DNA of 29,135 nt from Byssothecium circinans (Eukaryota > Ascomycota > Dothideomycetes > Pleosporales > Massarinaceae), in NCBI GenBank assembly GCA_010015675.1, contig ML976985.1:1269992-1299126 (forward strand), written 5' to 3'. The position numbers were made by a program, and so were the translations under genes. This document shows, in pieces, positions 1 to 10,700 of this stretch (position 1 is its first letter; each line of letters starts with the position of its first letter). The notes under the pieces were generated by a model. The model did no database searches. It was given only the letters and a program-made list of their open reading frames with translations, and was not told the origin of the DNA.

Positions 1-59
1 TGGCCGTCTCGGTGGTTTGGCCGTCTCGGTGGTTTGGCCGTCTCGGTGGTGGAATACGT
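1..59. mobile_element. Right terminus of a pogo/Fot1-like element cut by the window edge
   Basis: The window opens with three exact tandem copies of a 17 bp unit, GGCCGTCTCGGTGGTTT (starting at 2, 19 and 36; the last copy is partial), followed by GGAATACGT and a TA dinucleotide at 60-61. The same end occurs at 17062 and, inverted, at 16062, where it bounds a complete element, so this is the right end of another copy whose body lies outside the window. It sits inside a gypsy remnant that continues at 62. The end is rich in CA/TG and shows no RIP, unlike the sequence it is inserted in. Confidence 0.75.
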
Positions 60-61
60 TA

Positions 62-1000
62 GTAGATTATATATAGCTCCTTATTATAAATTTCCTAGTT
101 TAGTTTAGAGCCTAATAATATCTTACTATAGAAAGCTATAGGGTACTATTTTCTATCCTAATACTACTATAAAAGGACTCTAGCTATAACTCTATTAAAT
201 ACGTTAGTCTCTACTTTAGTTAGGAGTTCTAGATTAAAATAATATAAGATAAGAATAGCTAAAAGTACTTCCTTTAGTACTTTAAAAGCTTAGTTATAAT
301 CTAGAGTCTATTTAAAAGGCACTATATGGCTTTATAAAGTAATAATAGGTTTTACTACTTAAGAGAAGTTAGAATAAACTATTAATAGAAACTAGTAAAA
401 CTAAGGAAGGATTTTATACCTATAATAGTAGTTAGGTAGGCCTAATTCTATAGCACTTTAACCTTTACTAGGTCTACTTCTAAACTATAGTTAGTTAGGA
501 TATAACTAAAGTACTAGGTATAAGTTATATAAAATTTAGACTTAGCTATATCTACCTATAAACTAGCCTAATAGAGATATTTAAGAACCTATTATATATA
601 TTAGATATAAGTCTTAAAATCTTTAGAGTAGATAAGAATATTATCTAGATAGGTAATATAAAAGTTATTAAGATAGTCTATAAGTATATTATTTATATAT
701 CTCTAATAGGTTATAGGGCTATTATAAAGTCTAAATAGTAATACCTTATATTAGTATATTCTATAGTATAACTAAAAAGTAGTATACTTCTTACTTCTAG
801 GATCTATCTAAATTTTATTAAAGGTAGTAAAGATATTAAACTTAGTAAAGAACTTAGCCTTATTAGGGCACGCTAATAGTTTATTAATCTAAAGTAGTAG
901 ATAGGCATCCTTCTAGGTAATAGAATTTAGCTTTTTAAGTTAATATAAACCTAAAGCTTACTATTAAGCTTTTAGATATAAAGTACTAGAGATATAAAAG
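62..1000 (-). pseudogene. Reverse transcriptase remnant of the gypsy element
   Basis: One minus-strand frame (codons starting at multiples of three) spells a degenerate Ty3/gypsy reverse transcriptase. Motifs recognised in order: KFFTKFNIFTTFNKI at about 900-840, the LPFGL-like LLFRLYNSPITYQ region near 740-690, and the catalytic box TYLDNILIYSKD with YLDN at 640-651 (second catalytic Asp changed to Asn, a G-to-A change). Then come SFLSFTSFY-like residues typical of the RT/RNase H connection near 400-360. Numerous stops are TAA/TAG where CAA/CAG/TGG would be expected. The frame runs into the foreign terminus at 61, so the rest of pol is not in the window. It cannot encode a functional protein. 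Confidence 0.75.
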
Positions 1001-1999
1001 GGCTATAGCTATACTTAATTAGACTATATTCTAGCTACTTCTAAATAAACTTCTTTATAGCCTCTAGTTCCTTAAAGTTCTACTTATAAAGAGGACTATA
1101 GCTATTTAGAAGTAGTTTAGTTAAAATAATCTTATAGTTATAGAATTAGTATAAAGGTAATTAAAGTAAAGCTTCTTAGTTAAATATATCTTAGTAATCC
1201 TAGTACTTAGAGGGTAATTATTACTATACTAAAGCTATATTAACTAGGTTATCTTTTACTAACCTAGATTCTAAAATAAGGTAGTTAATTTTATAAATAG
1301 AGGTAGTAAAAAACTTATTTTTATACTATTTTATAGCGTAGTAAAAAGCGTTTGCTAAAATTATTATAATTTAAGGTATTAGGTTAGAACTAGTATTTAA
1401 TATAGGAATAATTAAGATATAGAGGCTTCTTAAATGTAGTAGTTAAGCTTTTAGTAGTTTAAAACCTTATAGGTAATAAACATTTACTCTAAGGCTTTAG
1501 TAATACTTTAAGTTTATTTCCTCCTAGAGTTAGTTCTAATAGTTAATATTTTTAGTTACTTCTAAGTTCTAAGTAAGGCAGTATAGTAATCTTATAAGTA
1601 GTAGTTATACTTTATATATAGGTAAAAAACTTATAAGCTAAATAATCTAGTTATATTTAGTATTAAGTCTAAGTTTAAATTATTTTATCTACTTTAGACT
1701 AATTATATAATCTTGTAAACCTAAATCTAAAATAATAAAGAGATAGTTCTAAACTATACATCTATCTAAACATAGGTATAAGTAGAGGTAATAACTAAAA
1801 ATTTAACTAAATCTTAGAAACCTTAAATATATATTATATAGGGGAGCTTTTAGACTAGTATCTAAAGTAAATATATAATAAAAAATATAATAAAAGAATT
1901 TAAAAAAAGAAAACCTTATACTCTAGTATTAATAAGAGAATGTATATAGATTCTAAAACTATTTAAAGAGAGTATAAAGAGTATTTAGAAATAGTTTCC

Positions 2000-3300
2000 C
2001 TTAAATAAGTTTAATAAATCTATGCTAGATAGGTTATAACCTATTATACTTAGGATTAGGTCTTTTCTTAGGCTTATCTATTTCTTATCTAGTTTAGGTC
2101 TACTTTAATAAAGTTAATAGTATTCTTATAGTGGTTAGGTACGTCTTCTTTTTTATTTATATTAATTTAATAGATACGTAGATTTAAATAATCTTTAGTA
2201 AAATATCTAGGCCTACTATAATTATAGTAGGTAGAGTTACTAGTTAGAGCTACTTTAGGTTCTTTACTAGCTCCTTATAAGATAAAGAGAGTAGTATATA
2301 CTAGCGTACTTTAGTACTAATCTTTATTTCTTAGCTTATAGAAAGTTCTAAAGGTAGTCTAAAGCTAGTTAGTTACCTTTAAGTATTTAGACTAATTAAT
2401 ATAGGTTTAAACGCTAGACTATTTTAGTTTCTCTATAGTAATAGTAATAGGGGCGTTCTAGTATTTTATATTATATATAGTAAGGTAACTAACTATTTTC
2501 TTAAAAAAATTATCCTAGAGGTTCTTAAAACTAAGGTTAGGTACTTAGAGTAAAAGTGTAATTTTCTCCTAAAAGTAGAAAAACTATTTATTATAGCTTA
2601 CTTTACCTTTAATTATAGTAGATAGGAATTAGGCTTTAAATATAAGGAAGGCTTCTCTACGTTCTATTTATAGTTTATAAAAGGGAGTTTAATTTTCTAC
2701 TTATTTATTTTCTAAAATAAAATAGGACTTTAGGAGTTTAATTATAGCTTTAGTATTACTAAACTATTTCTTAGGTATATTAGTAAAGTATTATAGTTTA
2801 AGATATTTATAAGCTAGACCTTTAGTATAACCTTAGACTTTAGCTTTATAAGCACGCTTACTTAGATAGTAGTCTAAATTAATATTAAGTTAGTCTAGTA
2901 TTAAGGCTTACTATTATTTAAATATAAAGTTAGTGCTATTACTTAGTAGGTTAATCTTAGGTATCAACTTAGAGAGCTTTATCCTATACTAAGTTAATAA
3001 GAATTTAGATTAGTAGTAGGATTAATAAGGTTCTCTTTTAATAGTTAGTATAGGAATATATAGTACTAAAGAGGCAGCTTCTAGTTCTTTAATCTATATA
3101 ATAAGAAGTTAGTTCTATTCTAATTTAGAATTAGTTAGGGTATAAAGAGGCTTATTTTATATAGATAGTCCTATAGTATCTTCTTCTAGTTAGATATTCT
3201 TAAGAAGTTTAATAGATAGCTCTTAGGAACTTAGATACTTATTAGTATCTTTACTCTAGGTAGTTAATTAGGTAACTTTACCCTTCTTTAGAGGTAGTAA
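2000..3300 (-). pseudogene. Gag remnant with a zinc knuckle in which all four ligands are lost
   Basis: The same minus-strand frame as the reverse transcriptase continues through 2640-2000. Around 2640-2460 it resembles a retrotransposon capsid (FLSTI, Y.LTIYN-type helical text). At 2188-2229 it reads TYYNYSRPRYFTKDY, which aligns with the CCHC knuckle C-x2-C-x4-H-x4-C if each ligand is replaced by Tyr. TGC/TGT to TAC/TAT and CAT to TAT are all single RIP-type transitions. The upstream limit is not defined; I extended it to 3300 only because the same frame and composition persist. Confidence 0.55.
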
Positions 3301-4229
3301 TTATAAGGTAGATATTAATAGTTACTTTAATTCTACTAAGTTCTTAGTAGTCTTTATATTTCTACCTTAGCGTAATCCTACGTAGCTTTCCTAAAGGTAA
3401 TCTAACTTAGTTTAAAAAGGGAAGTTCTAAACCTAAAAGCTTTAGTTATTAAAAGGTCTCTAGTATCTTAACTTTACTATAAGTCTTAATATCTATAGTA
3501 ATAATAGTTAGAAATAGTTCTAAACTATTAATAAAGGTTAGAATTAATTATATAATAAATAGAGGTATAATATTATAACAGGCTATTACTAGTAAAGTAA
3601 GAGTTTTAATTATAATATAATAACGCTAACTAATACTAGCTTAAGTATAGCTTAGGGTTAGATCTAAATAATTATAGAGGTATAAAAGGTCTAATTAATA
3701 AACTAGGAAGAAGGATTAATTAATAGGTTTTTTATAAAAGGATAATTAAAACTATAGAACTATCTAAGGACTAAAAGGGCTTATATACTATCTAGAGTTA
3801 AGGGCAAACTAGTATTAGGTAGATAAGGCTAAGGATTTAAGAGTATCTAAACTCTATCCTAAGATATATTAGGCTAATAGTTTTATAGATACGCTATTAG
3901 GAAGGAGTAGAGCAGCTTTAGATATAAATTAAAAAAGAGCATATAGCAAGGACTATTATAACTATAGATACTTAATACTTTAACTAGTGTAAAAGAATTT
4001 AAACTAATATAGCTACTACTTATATTAAGTTTAATAACTAGGCTAATATAAGGGCTAAAGTAGGAGCTAATATAAGTATTAATATAAGGGCTAATATAAG
4101 GGCTAATATAGGTACTAATTTTTTAGGCTAACTATAAGGCTAAGCTTAAGCTAATAATCCTACCTTTAAAGCTATACTTATTAGATAGTAAAGACCTAAG
4201 AGCATATAATAAGAAAAGTAATAAATTAT
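3301..4229. other. AT-rich RIP-saturated sequence with no recognisable gene
   Basis: Between the gypsy gag region and the MULE remnant I can identify no protein domain. The stretch should contain the 5' LTR and border of the gypsy element, but the partner LTR lies outside the window, so it cannot be delimited. It includes a 12 bp tandem repeat at 4042-4113, described separately. Confidence 0.5.
4042..4113. repeat. Six-copy 12 bp tandem repeat
   Basis: Six consecutive degenerate copies of GCTAATATAAGG (starting at 4042, 4054, 4066, 4078, 4090 and 4102). On the minus strand, the orientation of the neighbouring MULE frame, a 12 bp period would give a four-residue repeat of the type PYIS, so it may be the degraded tail of a protein repeat. 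Differences between copies are mostly transitions. Confidence 0.7.
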
Positions 4230-5640
4230 ATATTAAGTAGTATAGCTTAGGAGAGGCGACTATATAAGTAGAAGCTAACGCTAGGCTAGAATAGTACTAA
4301 ACTATCCTAAATAGTTAAGTATTATTTAGTCTAATAATACTAGTATTCTATAGACGTTTATATAGCTTTTTAGTAGAAGCTATACTATTTAATATAGCTA
4401 CTTCTATTTAATTAATAGTATCCTAGGCTTATTTAACTACTATACTACTATAGGGCTCTTAGGCTAGCTCTTATTACTCTATTTAATTATTCTTTTAGGC
4501 CTTTATTTTATTAGGTACCTTCTTTAGGTAGCCTTTCTTTCTTTCTACCTTTACTAGATTGCGTAGAATTACTAGTATATCTAGGTTATTTTTACTATTT
4601 TATAAATAAAAGTACTAGTATTTACTAAATAGTTTAACTAGAATACTATACTTTAATCTATCCTTCTTAGTCTTAATAATACGTAGGTAGAGTTAATACT
4701 AGTAAGAGAGACTATACTACTTATAGAATACCCTAAAATACTACTTCTAAGATAAGTCTTCTAGCTTTTTAGCTAGGGTAAGCTGCTTAAGTATAAGTCA
4801 AAGGCCTATAAGGGGTACTATTAGAAAAGTATAAATAAACTCTAGTATATTAGTAGCCTATATTAGTTTAGTATAGGCTTTTTAGATATTAATCTCTTAT
4901 TTATTAATATCCTACTTAATAACCTAGTAGATAGCCTTAAGTATATTATATAGGTACCTTTATTTCTAAATAAAAGCTTACTTTAGCTTTCTATAGTAGC
5001 TTTTAGTAGGAGAAGTAGTACACTAGCTAAATATTAGTAAGTATTAATAGTAAACTTTACTCTACTTCTCTTATATAAAGAAGAGATATTTAATAATATA
5101 GTTAAAAAGACTAGAGACTTTATTATAGTCCTATTATAAAGTTTCCTACTATTTATTAAACTTTTTAAAGCTAGTTTTAGAAGTAAGTTTTAACTACTCT
5201 TATATAAAGCTAGCCTACTACTTCTTTAGCTTCTTATACTCCTCTATAGTTAGGCTATAGGGTAGTTAGAAGTATTTAATAGCCTTTTTCTCTATATTTT
5301 TATTTATATACTAGATATATAGGCGATGCTTTACTCTAAGGAAATATATTTTAAAAGTATTAATAAAGGCTTACTCCTAATCTATAATAAAATACCTTAG
5401 CTATATACTAAGTATATCTAAAAAATCCTTAAATACTTTAATTATAAAGTTATAGGTACCCTCTACCTTATTTAGTAGGAATATAAAAGTAACCTTATAG
5501 GTCTTATTTAGCTAATCTATACTAATAATATAAAGGAGTAGTATGCTAAAGCTATTTATCTTATATATATAGTTAAGTATAAATATATTAGGGCAAGCCT
5601 TGATTATCTTCTTAGAAAGGGGATAGGTAAAAAAAACTAT
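4230..5640 (-). pseudogene. MULE (Mutator-like) transposase remnant
   Basis: A single minus-strand frame can be followed from 5640 to about 4230, broken only by stops of RIP type. It begins TYPLSKKIIKACPNIFILNY, continues with YKINSFSILLLYIISI, an FIFLLNKVEGTYN segment, then YFIIDQE-AFINTF and KHRLYIQYINKNIEKKA (some residues inferred across stops). These correspond to the MULE transposase core: the first catalytic Asp region before YKTNR.xMPLL, the second Asp in xxTDxExAL, and the R-H-x-C-x-W-H-x-x-K/N block. Farther on, an LFFIQEKxSKVYYxY stretch followed by TTSPTKSYYRKLK matches the usual W..Y...TTSRVE..H..LK. The N-terminal part is missing: element H is inserted at 5643, and only 92 bp of other sequence lies on H's far side. 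Confidence 0.7.
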
Positions 5641-6488
5641 ATAATGTAAAGTACTACTAAACTACGTACACCACTAAACCGCGCAGAAATGCTTAGCAAG
5701 GAACATTAACTAGTATTATCTTAATAACAAAGCTAAATCTTAATATTTTCTTTTTAAATTTTAAACCTAGATAGATATATATATTAGCTAATAGCTATTA
5801 AAATTTCATAGCTATAGCTTACGTAATAAAATAGTTATTAGTAAAAAAGAAAATCTTAGGTAAAACCTACCTTTACCTATAGATTAATAGCTAAATGTTA
5901 GTAATATACTATATAACTTTTAGGACTTACTTATTAGTATATTAGTTAGTAACTATTAAGTTATTATAGCGTGCAGCCTAGATTTAATGCTATAATAGTA
6001 AGTGTAAAGTAAAGGGTAGGGAAAAATAGAAAACCTTTTAAATAAAGTTATATATATTAGATATCTCTTCTTTCCTCTTCGGAGGGAGATAGTATATACT
6101 AAATAAAGCTATATATAAGTTTAAAGTAAGTAAATACCTCTAATACTAAAAGATCTAGCTTAGGAAGTATAGATTTTTAGAAAATTTAGACACTACCTTA
6201 TTATAAAGCTTATATAAGCTAATCTTTTATAGCTAACTATTTATATTACTACTATATATATATATAGAGTTTATTAAAAGAAAAAAAGTAAAAATATCTA
6301 GCTAGATAAAATATTTATTTATATATTTCTAATTTTAGGAATCTCTACCTTCCCTACGCTAATTCTCTAATAGGTCTAGGCTGTACGCTATAATTTTAGT
6401 GCTAATAGGTGTATTATATATATATAAACTAGCTCTAAAGTTATTATAATTTATTAAGCTAGTTTATTAGGTATTATAAGGTATAGAG

Positions 6489-6966
6489 TATTACTAAGGG
6501 GTATACTTGCCAGTCCTAATCTATGTAAGGGGAGGTTGGTTGGTATAAGGTGTATACGTTAGGTAGTGTGCTTTAGTAGTTTAAAAGGCAAACGTGTGAA
6601 AGCAACTAATTCTATAACTAACTATAGAATAACTAATAAGTCTTAATCTAGGTAAGAAATGAACTATAAGGAGTTAACTATAAAGAATTAGAATTAGAAA
6701 GATAAAGGAAATCCGTCTAGTCTTTATACTACTTATTCTGTTCCTTTAATCCTATGATCTCTAGAGATCCTAAGATTGCCCCTAATCTTTTAATCTCTCA
6801 AGATCTAGAGATTAGTCCGTAATCTCTATTCTTAGTAAGATTAATATCACGTGACCGCTAACTTAATCCTGCCCTACGCATCATCATGTTACTATCCTCT
6901 AGTCTTAACACCCTCTACGCTATGCTATCTAGTCCTAGATACCTTATATCTATCTTATTCATAACA
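6489..6966 (-). repeat. 3' LTR of the chromovirus (left copy)
   Basis: This 478 bp copy is colinear with 13967-14444. In the first 130 bp every difference from the other LTR that I compared is C/T or G/A, as expected if the LTRs diverged by RIP. It retains somewhat more C and G than the right copy. The terminus is TATTAC at the left and ATAACA at the right. Confidence 0.92.
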
Positions 6967-6983
6967 TCATCCCCCTCTTTAGG
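6967..6983 (-). other. Polypurine tract next to the 3' LTR
   Basis: On the minus strand the 17 bases abutting the 3' LTR read CCTAAAGAGGGGGATGA, a purine-rich run positioned exactly where plus-strand DNA synthesis of a minus-oriented retrotransposon would be primed. It confirms that the element is transcribed right to left. Confidence 0.7.
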
Positions 6984-7243
6984 ATTATTGTCCTAATATC
7001 TATAAAGATCTAGCCGCTATGCCGCATTAAGTCTTAGCTAGCGTATAAAGCATATAAGTTCCCTACTATAAGTAGTATCATATCCTCCTTAGATATTCCT
7101 TAACCTCTTACCTAACTATGCCTAGGGAATCCTATCCTTAAGTCCTAAAGGTTCCTTATATAGGTCCTTTGTTTATTCCTGCTAACACGTCTACTACTTA
7201 TCGAAAGCTACTTACTCATCACGTCCTAGCGAACGGCCGCGAG

Positions 7244-7792
7244 ATGCCTTCTCCATACTCTACTTGTTGCAAGAAGAGTTAAAAGTGCATTATAAGCCTA
7301 GATTCTAGGCGTTGTTTTAAGTGTATAGATCATAACTATAAGTGTGACCTAGTCATAACTCCTCGCAAATAGGCTAAGCTAGATGCGAAGCGCAGTCGCC
7401 TCCGCATCTTAATCTTAGAGTCTTAGCTAAAGTTAAAGAAGCTTAATTATTAAAAAAAGAAGATGTACTATCAAGAGTTAGCCTTAATAGAGAAGATAGA
7501 GGGCCTTGAACGCGAAGCTAAGTCGTTGACTACTACTCCTAAGAGTATAGATGCCACCGTTGCGCCTTTACCATCGCTACCTATATCATTGACTAACCTA
7601 GGCTAGTTGCAGGCTAACTTTTCTTTCTTATTTAATGCTTCCTTATCTTTTAACTTTTCTACTTTCCTAGTAAACTTAGAACTACTACCTTTAGATACTA
7701 TTAGTAATAGTCCTTTACTAAACCCTTATAGCCTATAAGATTCTATATTAGTTCCTAGGTATTCTAGCTATCTAGCTAGTCCTTTCACTTGA
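7244..7792 (+). pseudogene. Antisense Zn2Cys6-cluster / coiled-coil ORF inside the chromovirus
   Basis: A plus-strand frame from ATG 7244 to TGA 7790-7792 is interrupted by six stops, all TAA/TAG at sites where CAA/CAG (Gln) would give TAR by RIP. Its first 34 codons place Cys at 8, 15, 24, 27 and 34; position 5 is TAC (Tyr), one G-to-A step from Cys. The pattern is then C-x2-C-x6-C-x8-C-x2-C-x6-C, a fungal binuclear zinc cluster of GAL4 type, followed by a basic stretch and a Leu/Lys/Glu-rich probable coiled coil (to about residue 105) and a Pro/Ser/Leu-rich tail. The frame stays open upstream to 7042, so the original start may lie before 7244. It runs opposite to pol, lies between pol and the 3' LTR, and its tail overlaps the chromodomain antiparallel. 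Similar Cys-rich hypothetical proteins recur in filamentous ascomycete genomes, as far as I recall; its function is unknown to me. Confidence 0.7.
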
Positions 7793-10700
7793 CTAAGTAC
7801 TTCTACTAACGCTTGAATTTCTGCAGGTCCTTAATTTCTTTAACCTCATAATCTTTGTCCTTGAGTTCGACTCACGTTTCGGTTTCGGCGTCTAGTGGTG
7901 CTAGTTTAAGGAGGGATTTATAAAAGATAGAGTATATATACATGCCTTTAGGAAGCTTTAGTTTAAATGTTACTAGTCCCTTAGCCTCTAGGATCTAGAA
8001 TAGTCCTAATTAGAGGTTGTCTAGTTTGTTACATGGCCATTTAGTTTTCAAATTTTTTTATAATAGGAAAACTTTATCCCCCTCTTTAAGAGTTAGTCCC
8101 TTAAGCTTTTTCTTATTTACTAATCTAGCTGTCGTAAGGTTCCGTTAAGTGATTCGTCTACTTAATTCGTTATATAATTCGCGAAGTAGTCGTGCCTTAT
8201 CATTAGCTCTAGCTAAAAGTCTCTTAACGTCCTTAGGATCTTAATAAGTAGTTAGCTTATATCCGTAGTTCGCGTAGTGTGGCGAGTATCCTATTATTAA
8301 GAATCTTATGCTATTATAGGCTAATTATGCTGTTAGTAGAAGTTTAACCTAGTTATTCTATAACTTATTAGCGTACATCCTTAGATACTATTCTAGTGTC
8401 TAGTTTATTCGTTCTATCTAACTATCTATCTATAGATACAAGCTAGTCAAAAGCTTTTTATTAACTCTAAGCTTTTCTAGGAACGTGCTCTAATACTTAG
8501 AGGTGAATAGTGTTCTACGATTAGTAATGAACTATTCTAGCACACCGTATTAGCTAATAAGTGCCTTAGTTACTTCATAAGCTATTTCTTTAGCTATAAC
8601 TATTTCTTCTATTAGTATGAATATTGATGCTTTAGTTAATTAGTTGACAATTACTAATATTAAGTCGCATAGCCGTGCTAATCTAGGTTCTAATGATTTT
8701 AGGAGCTTTACTATAAAGTTCATTATAACGCTAATCCATAGGCGTGTAGGTGGTTCAAGCAATTAGAGTAATCTATAGGGCTTATATCTTTTAGGCTTAT
8801 TCTTAGAACAGGCTAAACAGTTGCCTATCGCGTTCTAAACTGCTTTTCGTACTTTAGGGATTAAGTATTTGTTTGAAATCTATTGAATTATCTTATTAAT
8901 CCTAGGGTGTCCATATTCTTTAGACTTGAGTAGCTTCTATATTAAGGTTAGTACGTAAGCTTCTTGCGGTATAATCTATTGTTTCTTATCTTAAAGAGGT
9001 TCTACCTTTAGATAGTTTACTAAGTCGTATTCTGCCCTCTATCCTAGGGTTAAATAATTATAGTCTACCTAGTTATGTACTATTAGTCTCTAATAATCAA
9101 TCCTAGCCACCTTAGTTAATTAGAGTTAATTATAGCTTATACTTTTATTACAGTCCTTCCATAGGACCGCGTTATGCGTGATAGGTCTGTTTGTTTCCTA
9201 AAGGTTAGATCTTTAGCTAAGAGCATCCACCGCTCTATTTAGCAATCCTAGGCGATAGTATACTTTAAAGTCGTAGTCTACTATTATCTTAGCCTATCTA
9301 ACTTATCGTTAGTTAAGTTTCTTAGTTGTCATGAAACTTATTAGATTCTAGTAATCTAAATATACTTCTACCTAGTATTTAGCGCCTACTAGCTAGGCTC
9401 GCTATTATTTAAAGGTGTCTACTATTGCTAGTAGTTCCTTATTATGAACATTATAGTTAAGTTCTACTCCTAAGAACTTCTAAGAATAGTAGAACACTAG
9501 TCTCTATTTCCTATCATTACTTTATTATAAGAGAATCACTCCTAAGGTATAGTCTAATACATCTGTTTCCACTCGTAGTAGCCGTTCTAGGTCGTGCATC
9601 TATAGCATAGGGGCTAATAGGAATAGTTTCTTTAACTTTCTAAAAGCCTTCTACTATTCTTATCCTTATTAGAATCCCTTCTCTTTCTTAGTAGTCTCTG
9701 TAAGAGGCGCTATAGTCTTTAAATATCCCTAAATAAACTTCTAGTAGAAGTTAGTGAATCCTAGGAAGGATTACACGTCTTTAACTATCTTAGGTTTTGG
9801 CTATTCCTTTATAGTTTCAACTTTCTTTAGATCTATAGCGATGCCATCTCATAAAATAATAAATCCTAAGTAATCTATCTTCGTAACGTGGAATTCGCAT
9901 TTTTCTAGCTATAAGAGTAATTAGTACTCTTTAAGCTTCTTAAGCACCTTCTTAACGTGCTTAATGTAATCCTTAAGCGTCCCTAACGTATATACTAATA
10001 TATCGTCTAGGTACGTAGTCATAAAAACGTCCAAGTATTTATAAAGTACTCTATTAATAAGTGCCTAAAATATTGCAAGCGCGTTTATTAGTCTAAAGGG
10101 CATAACTATATACTCGTATAGTCTATACTAAGTCTTAAAGGTAGTTAGCTATTTAAAGCCCTTAGCTATTCATATTTAATAGAATCTGTCTTATATATTA
10201 AATTTCATAATTTACTTAACTCCTTAGAGGCAGTCTATAAGTTCCTAGATTAGAGGAAGGGGGTAATAGTTCTTCCTTATAATATGGTTAAGCTATCTAT
10301 TACAAGACAATATATGAGCGCAGCCACGCAGGAACGATACGCTTAGGGAGAGTATCAGATAGTGGGGCGCAGGATAGGGTCAAGGCGTTAGTTACGTGAT
10401 TATAATCCTACTAAGACTAAGAGATCCTATAGATCCTAGGAGTAGGGTGAAGTCCTAGGAGTAAAAGGAGTAGAAGCTCTAGGTAAGATTAAGGACTTAG
10501 CAAAGGAGTAGAATAAGTAGTATAAAGATTAGATAGATTTCCTTTATCTTTCTAATTCTAGTTCTTCGTAGTTAACTCTCTATAGTTCATCTCTTACCTA
10601 GATTAATACTTAGTTATTCTATAGTTAGTTATAGAATTAGTTGCTTTCGCACATTTATCTCTTAAACTACTAAAGCACACTACCTAACGTATATACTATA

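Larger units (their letters stand above)
62..3300 (-). mobile_element. Remnant of a Ty3/gypsy LTR retrotransposon, heavily RIP-mutated (right border uncertain)
   Basis: Reading the minus strand through its many TAA/TAG stops gives a gag-like region with a zinc knuckle near 2188-2229, then a reverse transcriptase between about 1000 and 62, i.e. gag-pol order. The left part (rest of RNase H, integrase, 3' LTR) is cut off by the element that ends at 59. I could not find the 5' LTR, so the right border is a guess; it lies somewhere before the MULE remnant at about 4230. The sequence is extremely AT-rich, with CA and TG dinucleotides almost absent, the expected end state of RIP. Confidence 0.7.

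Noticed and set aside
1..50. Tandem GGCCGTCTCGGTGGTTT units could suggest a CRISPR-like or telomeric array
   Set aside because: There are no spacers, the units are directly abutting and end in a transposon terminus also found at 16062 and 17062.
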